From NCBI RefSeq assembly GCF_003626595.1, contig NZ_RBAK01000001.1, forward strand, positions 1 to 64,000: DNA of 64,000 nt, written 5' to 3'. Source of the stretch: Micromonospora endolithica. GTDB lineage: Bacteria; Actinomycetota; Actinomycetes; Mycobacteriales; Micromonosporaceae. The position numbers and the translations under genes are program-made. This document shows, piece after piece, positions 34,639 through 43,762 of the stretch (positions within the stretch are counted from its first letter, which is position 1; every line of letters starts with the position of its first letter). The notes under the pieces are model-generated. The model was not told the origin of the DNA. It ran no database searches and worked only from the letters and a program-made list of their open reading frames with translations.

Positions 34639-36003
34639 GTGCTGTTGCGAACCGTCTTCGTGTTGGGTGCTGGCTTGTCGCTCGCGATCTCCGACAAGAT
34701 GCCACTGACTGACGCGTTGGGCAACCTTGTGCGCGGCCGCCTTCCCTCGGCGGCAGCCCGGTCCCCGCACGGCTTCAAAGGCGGCTATTTCGAGGCATGG
34801 TTGTCTCGACTCGCCGAACCTCAGCCAGATCTGCTCGATCATGAGAATTACAGCAACCACGGGCTGTTCCTGAACGTCACCGACAACATCTACACGATCG
34901 TTCAGGAGTGTCAGCTCAATGTGCTCGCTGGACAACCGGACTGGTGGCTGCAACGTCTGGTCGGGCTCATGCACACCGGTCTATCCGACGTGATCACGTT
35001 CAACTACGACATGCTGATCGAGCACACCATCGAGTACCTGTGTCCGGGGCAGTGGCCGGTCGGCGATATCGCGCGCGCGTTCCGGCTGGTGCGCGACGTG
35101 CCGCCGTTCTACCGCCAGCCGGGCTTCCTCGTAGCCAGCAGCGCGGGCACGTTTAGGCTGCTGAAGCTGCACGGCTCGCTCGATACATTTTGGGTGCCCG
35201 GTGACAGTTCCGGCGCCACGATCCAACGCTGGGAGTTGCAGGGCGGCTGGGGTGATCCGCAAGGCGTTGACGAGGACCGCCGCCGGCAAGCTCTGCCTGG
35301 CCGGAGTCCGTTCATCGTGCCGCCCGCCGCTGCGAAATCCGCCTTCTACAACAACCCGGTGACCCGCGAGCTCTGGCGCTCGGCATCTGAGGCGCTGCGT
35401 GCGGCCGACCGGGTCGCGCTGATCGGCTACTCGCTGCCGCCGACCGACCTGGTCACCTCCGGCATGTTCATCGACACACTCCGTGGCACCGACACGCAGG
35501 TCGACGTGGTCAATCCCTGTCCTGACGACATCGCGGACCGCCTGATCAACCTCGGTGTTCCTGACGGCAACGTCCGCCGGATCAAGGGCACCAACCCAGC
35601 GAGCGACTACACCGACCTGCTCGAGGACGAAGCCGCCCGCACCATCACCGCCAAACTCTCAGGAGCGGACCCCTCGCGGCTGCTGGTGGTCGCCACATCG
35701 GCCTACCGGGCTGCACGTGTCACCGGGATGCGCCGCAATGGCGACACTGTGGTCCTAACCATTGAACCGGTCACATCGCTGGAGGCCACCGCGCGCAAGC
35801 AGCATCACCTCACCCAGAAGGTCGTGGATACCGCAACGCTTCTCGGGTACCTGGATGACGACAGCCGCGTCACGGTCGACTACGCCGATGGCACACGAGC
35901 GGCAATCATCGCGGTCGGCGAATGGCACACCGGCACAGGTCTTGGCGACGGGCACTGGACCGTGCTGATACCGCCAGCGATGCCCACAGCAGAGCTCCGA
36001 TAA
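34639..36003 (+). CDS. SIR2-like domain protein
   Basis: 454 aa from a GTG preceded by CGGAG. SIR2 hallmarks are in order: F-V-L-G-A-G-L-S (residues 7-14, nucleotide-binding), F-N-Y-D-M-L-I-E (about 121), K-L-H-G-S-L-D with the catalytic-type histidine (about 176) and I-G-Y-S-L-P-P-T-D (about 262). This is the divergent SIR2 type of bacterial defence proteins, several of which deplete NAD+ on infection. The last ~125 residues form an extra domain without a recognised family, a candidate sensor. Downstream of ApeA in the same direction; ends convergent with JetD. Confidence 0.85.
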   Translation: MLLRTVFVLGAGLSLAISDKMPLTDALGNLVRGRLPSAAARSPHGFKGGYFEAWLSRLAEPQPDLLDHENYSNHGLFLNVTDNIYTIVQECQLNVLAGQPDWWLQRLVGLMHTGLSDVITFNYDMLIEHTIEYLCPGQWPVGDIARAFRLVRDVPPFYRQPGFLVASSAGTFRLLKLHGSLDTFWVPGDSSGATIQRWELQGGWGDPQGVDEDRRRQALPGRSPFIVPPAAAKSAFYNNPVTRELWRSASEALRAADRVALIGYSLPPTDLVTSGMFIDTLRGTDTQVDVVNPCPDDIADRLINLGVPDGNVRRIKGTNPASDYTDLLEDEAARTITAKLSGADPSRLLVVATSAYRAARVTGMRRNGDTVVLTIEPVTSLEATARKQHHLTQKVVDTATLLGYLDDDSRVTVDYADGTRAAIIAVGEWHTGTGLGDGHWTVLIPPAMPTAELR

Positions 36004-36158
36004 CGCTCCCCGTAAAGGTCGGTGAAGCCGTCCGAACAGCACAGCGCCACCCGCTTGAGCATGCGGCTGTCCTGCGGGTCCGTGGACGGCATTGTCGCGC
36101 CGACAGCGAAGGAGCACCATGCCACGTATCAACCGATCCGTAGTCCCGAGACCGCGGT

Positions 36159-37346
36159 CTACCCGCTCAACAAGGCATCACTGAGAACAGAGTATTGGAC
36201 GTACTCCTGCTCAAGCCGCAACGAGGGCGCGAAGACGTCATCAAGGAGTTCGCCGACGAGTGCTCGTTCTTCTGCGGTAAGTCGCGAGAGTGCACGGCGA
36301 GTCGGACTGGGTTCGGTCCCCCAATGTCCACGGTGCGCCAGCAACGTTTCTCGGTCCATGAGCATCGATCGAACATGCGGAAAAATCTCCCGGATCCGGT
36401 TGAGGATCTCGAAGCCGTGCGTGTCAATATCGCCCCAATAAATGAGGTTTCGATCGAGAAGCCATGCCAAGGACTCAAGTTTCGCCACCGCGTAACCACC
36501 TCCGAGGATTATGGCGGCGTCCTCGATGGCGGGGAAGGCAAGGAAGGTGATCTCGTTCTCGACGACGTAGACAGTCGATACGGGCGACGGCACCGCAGCC
36601 AACTCCTCGGCACGCAGAGTCATATCGGTGAACGGCGTGGAGCGTCTGCGTTCGTCCAGGAAGCGGATCCGAACCAACACCGGCTTGGGCCGCAGTCCGT
36701 AACGTTCGGCGAACGCGGACGGCGGATGAGCGGTATTGACACTCTCGGCGGGTAGGTGCCGGTCCAGAAGTTCGGCAAGGATGCCGCGGCGGGTCTCGAT
36801 GAACTTCGTGTCCACACCGGGGACGTCGACTTGCCGAAGATACGTGGCGGGGTTGGCGTGACGGCCGATCCAGGTGACCGTGTCGAGGAGGCGAGTCCAA
36901 TCCTGGCGGTGGTGGAGCACCTTCATTGGGTGCTCCATGGCCCACTGAGCTACCGGCGGTGAGGCAGCGTGGGTCAGGCCGAGCAGGGCTTGGTAGCGGT
37001 CGACTAGCTGGCGAACGCCGAGCGTTCGCCAGAGGGCGTCGGGGGTGTCGATCCACGCTTTGTGCGGCAGTTGGTTGGTGCCGACCAAGCGACCGCCGAC
37101 GCGTCGGTATTCGACGCGCACAGTGCCGCTGTCAGTCTGCCGCCAGCGGGACGCCCACTGTTGGACGTCGCCGAACTGGTTGGCGATCTCCGTGATGTTC
37201 GGCCCTTTGAGCGGCACGCTGACCGGCGTCGGCGGGATGCGTTGGGCGACGTGACGGAGAAAGTCGCCGCGGTCCCAGCGTCGTCTGAGGCTGGCGATGA
37301 CGTCCTCGAAGGTGCTCCAACCGGTGGAGTCGCTCCTCGCGGGCAT
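36159..37346 (-). CDS. jetD: Wadjet nuclease subunit JetD
   Basis: 395 aa. N-terminal DUF3322-type region and C-terminal Toprim-like DUF2220 nuclease domain. Acidic residues lie in VVENEITFLAFP (about 262-273) and Y-W-G-D-I-D-T-H-G-F (about 300-309), the latter being the metal-binding D-x-D of the family. JetD is the topoisomerase-VI-like nuclease that cuts plasmid DNA extruded by the JetABC SMC complex. Its start is 2 bp from the JetC stop, the last gene in the order A-B-C-D. Confidence 0.93.
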   Translation of the reverse strand: MPARSDSTGWSTFEDVIASLRRRWDRGDFLRHVAQRIPPTPVSVPLKGPNITEIANQFGDVQQWASRWRQTDSGTVRVEYRRVGGRLVGTNQLPHKAWIDTPDALWRTLGVRQLVDRYQALLGLTHAASPPVAQWAMEHPMKVLHHRQDWTRLLDTVTWIGRHANPATYLRQVDVPGVDTKFIETRRGILAELLDRHLPAESVNTAHPPSAFAERYGLRPKPVLVRIRFLDERRRSTPFTDMTLRAEELAAVPSPVSTVYVVENEITFLAFPAIEDAAIILGGGYAVAKLESLAWLLDRNLIYWGDIDTHGFEILNRIREIFPHVRSMLMDRETLLAHRGHWGTEPSPTRRALSRLTAEERALVGELLDDVFAPSLRLEQEYVQYSVLSDALLSG

Positions 37347-37348
37347 AG

Positions 37349-40300
37349 CTAGACCTCCGCCGAGGCATCCGCGTGGGCTTGCCGCCGGTGTTGGTATTCC
37401 TCGATGCTCAGTGTCTGTAGTCGCGAGAAGTTGCCGGTGGGGTTGTCGACGAAGCCGACGGCGGATACGTGTGGCTCGATGACGTGGATCTTCTGCAGGG
37501 GCGTGACGATCAGCAGTTGCAAGCCGAGCCGCTGAAACAGGGCGAGGGCGAAGCGGGTGGAGTCGTCAGAGCCGCGGCCGAAGGCTTCGTCGATGACGAC
37601 GAAGCGGAAGGTGCCGGTGGTGTCGGCGTCGAGGCGGAACTGGTAGGCCAGGGACGCTGCCAGGATGGTGTAGGCGAGTTTTTCCTTCTGCCCGCCGGAC
37701 TTGCCGCCGGAGTCGGCATAGGTCTCGTACTCGGCGTTGCCGTCTCGCCAGCGTTCAGTGGCGGTGAAGGTGAACCAGTTGCGGACGTCGGTGACGCGCC
37801 TGGTCCAGGCGCGGTCGGGTTCCGTTTGGCCCTCGCGGCCTCTGAACCGTTCGATGAGGGCCTTGACCTGAAGGAACTTGCGCTCGGAGTACTGCTCTGA
37901 GTCGTCGTTGCCGAGGGCGTCGTCGGTGCACGCGCGCAGCTCGGTGCGAAACTCGCGGATTTCGACGTTGGGGGTGGGGTTCCCATCGAGCCGGATGTAT
38001 CGACCTGGGTTGTAGTCGATGCCGACGAGGGACTCGTTGATGGTCGCGATGCGTTCTTTGATGAGCGCAGCCTGCTGACGTAGCTGGGAGTGGAAGGTGG
38101 CGATGTCGCGGATGGCGTTGGTGTTGAGGTAGGTCTTGAATTCGTCCTCGAAGCGGGGCAGGTCATCGTGGACGAGGCGCTGATGCATGGCCCGGTACTC
38201 AGCATGGGCGGCGAGCGAGGCGTCCATCTCGGCGCAGTCGACGGGATACCTGCTGCGGAAGGCCGCCATCAGGCCGACGGCCTTGTTGCTCTCCTGATTC
38301 TGCTTTTTCATGGTGTCCTCGCGTTGACGGTTCAGCGTCGTCGTGAGGCTGTCGCGGAGCCGGTACCAGCCGTCCGGGGTGGCCGGCGGGGCGGGGATGA
38401 GAGCCATCAGTTGGGGGAAGTGAGCGGTCGCTGCGTCGTGGCTGGGATCGTGAAGGAAGTCGTCGGCCTCGGTGCGCCGTTGCGTGGCTGCGGCCGACTC
38501 GGTTTCCGCTACCGTGATTGCTCTGTGGTGTTCGTCGCGGCGGACTTTCGCGTCGGTGATGAGACCGCTGAGGCGTTCGAGATCGGCGGTCAGCTCCGCG
38601 ATTCCCTGGGCGCCTGCCTCGATGCGTTGTTTCTCCTCACGTAGAAGCCCCGCTTGGCGGGAGGCTGCTTCCCAGTCGAGGTCGGTGAAGTCACTGAACA
38701 TGGTGATTTTGTGCAGGTCCGCCAGCCGCAGGCTCAGCTTCTTGAGGGCGTCGCCATGCTTGCGCTCGGTGGCGCGTGCTGCTCGCAGGAGGGCGTCGAT
38801 ACGTGTTGCCTCGGCGATGAGCGCCTCGATCTTGGACTCGCTGGACCAACCAAGGACATACTGGCTGCGGTCGTCGATGCGCCTGCGGTCGTCCTTCTCG
38901 TGTCGCCCGGAGGGGTCCTTGAGCTGCCCGGTACGGGTGATCGCCTTGGGTTCGTGCCGGAAGTCGGCCATCGAGATGACGCATCGATGCGACGCGCGGT
39001 GCCGCAGCTCCCGCTTGAGCCAGGCGCTGAGAGGGGTGTCTTGCAGGTCGAGCGTGTCACAGAGCAGGAGAGCATCGTCGGCCGTTGGCTTGTCAGCCGG
39101 CCGGAGCACGGCGAGCGGCACGCGGTAGTAAACAAGCCGCCCGCCCAGGTGGTGACCGTCAACCCAGTCGGCGACCGCTCGGTAGTGCTCCTCGGGGACG
39201 AGCAGCGAGAGCGCGAAGCCTCTCAGCACGCGCTCTGCGGCGCCCTCCCACTCCGCGTGCTCGGCACGCACCTGAATAAGTTCACCCACGTAGGGCAGCT
39301 CGCCTTCCGGCAGTTCGATTGCGGCGCACAGTCGCTGCCGGAGGGCCAGGTTGTGCCGGGGGATGTTGCTCGGCCGGCCATTCAGGCTGCGCAGCTCATC
39401 GTTAACCTCTGCGGCCTCCTTTTCGAAGTCTCGAACAGCGACACCTGCGTCGGTGGCGGCGGTATGCAGGTCGGCGACCTCGCTGTCGTGCTGCTGAATC
39501 TCTTGCGTCACGGCCGCCTGTCGGGCAGCGAACGTGGAGGCGTCAGCGATTCGCGCTAGCTTGGCGGCGTCGAGTAGCGCGTTAAGGCTGCTGAGGCGGT
39601 TGCGCCGCAGGTCGAGGGTGTTCTCCATGTCGGTGATGTGGCGTTCGAGTTCGCCGAGGCGGCCGCCGCCGAGGCCTTCCCGGGCGAGGTCGGCGCGGCG
39701 GTGCGCGTCCTCCATGCCTTTGATGTCGTGATCGACCTGGCGAACGAGCCCTTGGTTGCGTTTTCTGTCGTCGGCCAGGGCTGCGATCTGCTCGTCCAGG
39801 AGATCAGCGCTACGGCGTGCGGCCAGGTGTGGCAGCGCGGCGCGTTGGGCATCGACCGTTTCCAGGGTTCGCCCGAGCCGGTCGTGCGCGTCGCAGGCGT
39901 CGATGATCGGATTAAGCCCGGCGATCTGCTCTCGCGCCCGCAGGACGGCGTCATGGGCGCGGTTGAGGTCGTCGAAGTGGCTGATGAGTTGACGGATCAC
40001 CGCTGCGGAGTCGAAGGGCTCGAGCATGTGGCTGCGGACGAAGTCGTTGAGGTTCCCGACCGCTTTCATCGATACGGTCTGGTGGAACAGATCCATTGCC
40101 TGCTCTGAGGCGATGCCGAGTCGGCGACGGAAGTCCTGACCGTATTCGGGGAAGTGGTCGGCGATTTTCGCCCCGTGCTGACGTAGCCGTCGACGCAGTT
40201 GGCTGATCTCGGTGCCGAAGTTGAGGAAGTCGTCGGCGATCGTCAGTGCGGTGCCGGCGGTGACGTAGAAGCGTTCCGGTTGGCCGGTGTTCCCATCGTG

Positions 40301-40687
40301 CAGCCAGAACACCTGTGCGAGGGTGACCGTCGTGCCCACGCTCTCGTCGGTGAAGACCCCGAGGATCACTGAGAAGCAGCTACCTGCGCGCAAGCCGACC
40401 GGCCGGGATGTGCCGGTCGCGTCATTGCTTTCTGACTTGTAGTAACCGAGCACGTAGGAGCGCAGTGATCGTTCGCGAGTCTCGGCTCCGGCCGCCTTGT
40501 TGTAGGAGATCTTGTTGGCCGGTAGCAGGAGGGTGGTCACCGCGTCGACGAGGGTTGATTTCCCGGAGCCGATGTCGCCGGTGAGAAGGCTGTCGGCTCC
40601 GTCGACGTGGAATGTCCAGATCCGCTGGTCGAAGGTGCCCCAGTTGCGGACTTCGAGACGGTGCAGACGGTAGCCATGTTGTGTCAT
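37349..40687 (-). CDS. jetC: Wadjet SMC-like ATPase JetC
   Basis: 1,112 aa. Walker A G-D-I-G-S-G-K-S-T (residues 37-45) is followed by a long coiled-coil region (about 280-850) with a hinge-like middle, then the ABC signature region S-G-G-Q-K-E-K-L and Walker B F-V-V-I-D-E-A-F-G-R-G-S-D (about 1040-1060). This is the MukB/MksB-like SMC motor of Wadjet. The ATG at 40687 overlaps the JetB stop (ATGA). All ATPase motifs are intact. Confidence 0.95.
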   Translation of the reverse strand: MTQHGYRLHRLEVRNWGTFDQRIWTFHVDGADSLLTGDIGSGKSTLVDAVTTLLLPANKISYNKAAGAETRERSLRSYVLGYYKSESNDATGTSRPVGLRAGSCFSVILGVFTDESVGTTVTLAQVFWLHDGNTGQPERFYVTAGTALTIADDFLNFGTEISQLRRRLRQHGAKIADHFPEYGQDFRRRLGIASEQAMDLFHQTVSMKAVGNLNDFVRSHMLEPFDSAAVIRQLISHFDDLNRAHDAVLRAREQIAGLNPIIDACDAHDRLGRTLETVDAQRAALPHLAARRSADLLDEQIAALADDRKRNQGLVRQVDHDIKGMEDAHRRADLAREGLGGGRLGELERHITDMENTLDLRRNRLSSLNALLDAAKLARIADASTFAARQAAVTQEIQQHDSEVADLHTAATDAGVAVRDFEKEAAEVNDELRSLNGRPSNIPRHNLALRQRLCAAIELPEGELPYVGELIQVRAEHAEWEGAAERVLRGFALSLLVPEEHYRAVADWVDGHHLGGRLVYYRVPLAVLRPADKPTADDALLLCDTLDLQDTPLSAWLKRELRHRASHRCVISMADFRHEPKAITRTGQLKDPSGRHEKDDRRRIDDRSQYVLGWSSESKIEALIAEATRIDALLRAARATERKHGDALKKLSLRLADLHKITMFSDFTDLDWEAASRQAGLLREEKQRIEAGAQGIAELTADLERLSGLITDAKVRRDEHHRAITVAETESAAATQRRTEADDFLHDPSHDAATAHFPQLMALIPAPPATPDGWYRLRDSLTTTLNRQREDTMKKQNQESNKAVGLMAAFRSRYPVDCAEMDASLAAHAEYRAMHQRLVHDDLPRFEDEFKTYLNTNAIRDIATFHSQLRQQAALIKERIATINESLVGIDYNPGRYIRLDGNPTPNVEIREFRTELRACTDDALGNDDSEQYSERKFLQVKALIERFRGREGQTEPDRAWTRRVTDVRNWFTFTATERWRDGNAEYETYADSGGKSGGQKEKLAYTILAASLAYQFRLDADTTGTFRFVVIDEAFGRGSDDSTRFALALFQRLGLQLLIVTPLQKIHVIEPHVSAVGFVDNPTGNFSRLQTLSIEEYQHRRQAHADASAEV

Positions 40688-41289
40688 GCGGCGCCTTCCG
40701 CGTCTGGGGAAAGTTCGGCGGCGTACTCGGAGAGCCGGGCGTCGAAGTCCGCGAGCCACTGGGCGTCGACGAACGCCTTGACGATCCGGCGGACCTCGAA
40801 GCTGGGCTCCTTGTCCTTTGTCCGGCGTAGGAAGCCCAACTCGATGACCTTTGTCAGATGCGCATCGATCTGGTCCACCAGGCGGGCGTCGTCGGCACCC
40901 GAGGGCATGAACACGGTGAGCATGTCGATGATCTGGCGGCGAGAGAGAACGAGTCGAGGGTCGGACCCGCTGGCGTCTGCCTCGGCAAGTTTGCGGCGCA
41001 GCAATGCCAGCAGGAGACTGACGTGAAACGACAGGGACCGACGAGGCACCAGCCGCGGCACAGGCGGAAGGTCCGGGTCCTCAGGTCGGGACTTCAGATA
41101 GGCGTAGCCCTCCGACTCGTCAACGACGACGACCAGGCCGAGCACAGCGACGTGGTCGCGGACGTGCGGCTGCAGGACTGACAGGTGGTGCCACGCCGCC
41201 GTGTGGGTGTCGCGGTAGACCACGCCTTTCATCAGCTGGGTCACCGCCACCGACAGCGATGGCTCGTCCTGCGAATCGGGTGGAGTCAC
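40684..41289 (-). CDS. jetB: Wadjet subunit JetB (MksE/KITE-like)
   Basis: 201 aa, starting at a GTG that overlaps the JetA stop (GTGA). Winged-helix-type protein of the MukE/MksE kind: R-R-S-L-S-F-H-V-S-L-L-L-A-L-L-R, then L-S-R-R-Q-I-I-D-M and a C-terminal F-L-R-R-T-K-D. It bridges the kleisin (JetA) and the SMC motor (JetC). Length and position in the operon are as usual. Confidence 0.92.
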   Translation of the reverse strand: MTPPDSQDEPSLSVAVTQLMKGVVYRDTHTAAWHHLSVLQPHVRDHVAVLGLVVVVDESEGYAYLKSRPEDPDLPPVPRLVPRRSLSFHVSLLLALLRRKLAEADASGSDPRLVLSRRQIIDMLTVFMPSGADDARLVDQIDAHLTKVIELGFLRRTKDKEPSFEVRRIVKAFVDAQWLADFDARLSEYAAELSPDAEGAA

Positions 41290-42731
41290 CGGCCGCTGTC
41301 CTCCCTGTCGCGGACGAACGTCACGGTCGGAGCGGTCGCGGTGCGACGACCGCCTGCGGCATCGGTCCAGGTGATCCATTCGCGACGCGCTTCGTCGAAT
41401 GTCACCGTGAACGAGCCGTCGTCCAACGACAGGTAGGCGACAAGCTCAGCTAGGCCCTCTTTCAACGGATGACGGCTCATCACGTCTCGCAGGGGCACCT
41501 GAGACTGCTCGCGCAGCAGGTCACGTACGGCGGCTATCAGGCGGGCGGGGTCGACATAGACCTGTTCGAACAGCGCGGACATGTCGACCTGCCCGGTAGG
41601 TTCCTCGGCGGTGACGCTGTCGACGGCATGCCCGGCGCGGGGCCGGTACAGCGGCCGTTCCATCGGCAACACGACATCGACCTTCGTGTCGTCGATCGAC
41701 GTTTTTACCGCCGACGTGTCGCCGTCGCGCAGGATCAGCGCGTGCGCTTCGATACTGCGCAGGACATCCATGACCCTGCGATTTTCCAGCCACGCTTGGT
41801 CGTCGAGGAACCGGCGGAGCTGTTCCGAGAGCAGCCGGACCGTTGATTGGGTTCGGCCGGCCGCGTTCAACCAGTCGTGCTGCACGCGGATGATGCGTTG
41901 ATCGACCTGTCCGACGGCGTCCAGGGTCTGCACGCGTTCCAGCAGGTCGGTGAACTCCTCCTGTCGTCGCATCGACAGGAGGAAGTCGTAGAACGCGTCG
42001 AAGCTGCGGCCCTGATCTGACCCGGAGATCGCGTGGCGGCCGCCGACAATCTCATCGAGCAGTTCGCCCTTGGATCCCTGCCAGGCCGCGATCCGCTCAC
42101 GTACCCGACGATCCAAGGCGCGGACGTTTTCCTCTACCTCCCGCAGATCGCCGAGCAGGCTGCGCGCTGTCGCCACGAACTGTTGGTACCGGTCGCGTTG
42201 GGCAGCATCGTCGAGGACCGTGAAGTCGCCTACGCGAACCCGAGCGATCTCCGCGTCGATCTCACCGCGGCGTCGTTGTAACTCCTCCAGGCGTGCGTCG
42301 GGGTCGGTCTCGGCACCAAAGGCCATCTGCCGCAGCAGATCAACCGCGATGTTGAGCCGTGACTCCGTACCAATGAACTCGCGCGCCTGCAGAGTCCGCA
42401 CCCATGCCAGAGCGCGTTCGACGGCAGGGGTCGCGTCGAAGTGCACCTCGTCGGAGTCCGGCGGGTAGTAGCGGCGTAGCCATCCAGCATCCGCCCAGTC
42501 ACCGAGGTAGGCGCGGGCGTTCTTCGGAAACGTTGCCTCGCCGTACTGTTCGTTGAGCGCGAACAGGGTGTCATCGAGCCGTTGGGCAAGTTGGTCCCCC
42601 GAGATTGACCGGATGTTGTCGTCGACGAACACCTGTCCCAGGAACCGCAGCACCAGGGGGGCGTGGTCGGCGCGAAGCAGCCGCCAGGCCTGGTCCTGCC
42701 GGCGCAGCCAGTCAATCTCGTCGTACTCCAC
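41286..42731 (-). CDS. jetA: Wadjet kleisin-like subunit JetA
   Basis: 481 aa from a GTG with GGGAAGG at good spacing; the frame stays open upstream but without similarity. Begins V-E-Y-D-E-I-D-W-L-R-R, with an N-terminal winged-helix region (D-A-G-W-L-R-R-Y-Y), central coiled coils and a C-terminal domain, as in MksF/JetA. First gene of a complete, tightly overlapping JetABCD operon (type I-like order), so the plasmid-restriction system should be functional. Confidence 0.92.
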   Translation of the reverse strand: MEYDEIDWLRRQDQAWRLLRADHAPLVLRFLGQVFVDDNIRSISGDQLAQRLDDTLFALNEQYGEATFPKNARAYLGDWADAGWLRRYYPPDSDEVHFDATPAVERALAWVRTLQAREFIGTESRLNIAVDLLRQMAFGAETDPDARLEELQRRRGEIDAEIARVRVGDFTVLDDAAQRDRYQQFVATARSLLGDLREVEENVRALDRRVRERIAAWQGSKGELLDEIVGGRHAISGSDQGRSFDAFYDFLLSMRRQEEFTDLLERVQTLDAVGQVDQRIIRVQHDWLNAAGRTQSTVRLLSEQLRRFLDDQAWLENRRVMDVLRSIEAHALILRDGDTSAVKTSIDDTKVDVVLPMERPLYRPRAGHAVDSVTAEEPTGQVDMSALFEQVYVDPARLIAAVRDLLREQSQVPLRDVMSRHPLKEGLAELVAYLSLDDGSFTVTFDEARREWITWTDAAGGRRTATAPTVTFVRDREDSGR

Positions 42732-42858
42732 CGGCGCCTTCCCTCTCGGGCTCGCATAGCGGCGGTAGGTTAACCGCACCCTGCGACGAAACCAATGCCT
42801 GTGGTGATCAACCGACAGAGTTTCGGCTATCGCGGTGACGGTGGCGGCGTGGGCTGTC

Positions 42859-43245
42859 TCACCGGAGCTTGTTGAGCGGCGTCCCGTCGCGCTCCCGACG
42901 CCAGGCGGTCCAGCCGTTGGCCGCTCCCCCTGCGCAGGCACTGGCGGCGTCGGAGGGCGACTGGTAGCGGCGGCCGTTGATCTCCAGCTCCCCCGAAGCC
43001 AGAACGACAGCGATGAAGGTCTTGCCAAGGCGAGGTCGACGCCAGTAAAGGCGTTCCCCCACCTGGAGGTCCCCGCGGGCCATGAGAGGGGCGAGCGGAC
43101 CTTTCGGCGGACCGACCGGCTGCGCCGGCGCGCTCGGCTGGTCGGCGACGTCAACGACGACTCGCACTCGTAGGGGTTCCTTGCGACGCAGCCCGTCAAT
43201 GACGAGTTCGTCGTCAATCACCAACGTGATCTCCACAGCCACCAC
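42859..43245 (-). CDS. RAMA-domain protein upstream of Wadjet
   Basis: About 128 aa. The C-terminal half fits the RAMA (restriction enzyme adenine methylase associated) domain: G-E-R-L-Y-W, then I-A-V-V-L-A-S-G-E-L-E-I-N-G, Y-Q-S-P-S-D-A-A and N-G-W-T-A-W. RAMA domains are predicted to recognise modified DNA and occur with restriction enzymes and DNA-modification systems. On the same strand as JetA with a 127-bp gap, it may be a co-expressed accessory that lets Wadjet ignore or detect modified DNA; that is inference. The start is one of several GTGs near 43245. Confidence 0.7.
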   Translation of the reverse strand: MVAVEITLVIDDELVIDGLRRKEPLRVRVVVDVADQPSAPAQPVGPPKGPLAPLMARGDLQVGERLYWRRPRLGKTFIAVVLASGELEINGRRYQSPSDAASACAGGAANGWTAWRRERDGTPLNKLR

Positions 43246-43478
43246 TTCCCATCTATTCTTCTGAGTTCTTAGCTTGCGTCAGATGTCGGTGATTGTCAAG
43301 TACGGATGCTGCGATCAGGCCCAACGACGACCAGCACGATGACGGCGAGTCCACCGTCCGCGCCCTCGGCACACGAGCGGTCCATGAGGCTGCCTGGCTG
43401 TCATGGCTTAAGGCCTGCGACGCGCGCCAAGTCCGAGCGCGACCGGAAGACCCGTCGGTGTCGTGCGAGACTGTCGAC
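43246..43478. other. Intergenic region
   Basis: Non-coding between the RAMA gene and the remnant at 43479. The promoter for the RAMA/Wadjet operon probably lies here; an AT-richer patch is at 43252-43300. No clear hexamers were assigned. Confidence 0.35.
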
Positions 43479-43550
43479 GTGGTGAGCGTCCTTGAGCGTG
43501 AAGTCTTCTCTGAGGCCGAAGCGGCGCGGCTGCTGCGCGTCGCCCAGTGA
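43479..43550 (+). pseudogene. N-terminal remnant of a DUF433-like antitoxin-type protein
   Basis: 23 codons from a GTG read V-S-V-L-E-R-E-V-F-S-E-A-E-A-A-R-L-L-R-V, the typical opening of actinobacterial DUF433/helix-turn-helix proteins. The frame ends at TGA just where the rest of the domain should begin. The following sequence shows no continuation. Confidence 0.4.
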
Positions 43551-43704
43551 ACTTCGGGATGGCCGCAATCCTGGCCGGACCGGATCTCGTCCGTAGTCGA
43601 TTGGTCATCGGCACAGCTCCTGCCAGCGACGTCGTGCGCCGCTTCCGAGGGCGAGGCCGTGTGCGCGGATGACGACCGGGTGGGTGCCGCTGCTGCGCCC
43701 GCCG

Positions 43705-43737
<33 letters not shown>

Positions 43738-43762
43738 AAGAGCGTCACACGCGCCAGGCAGC

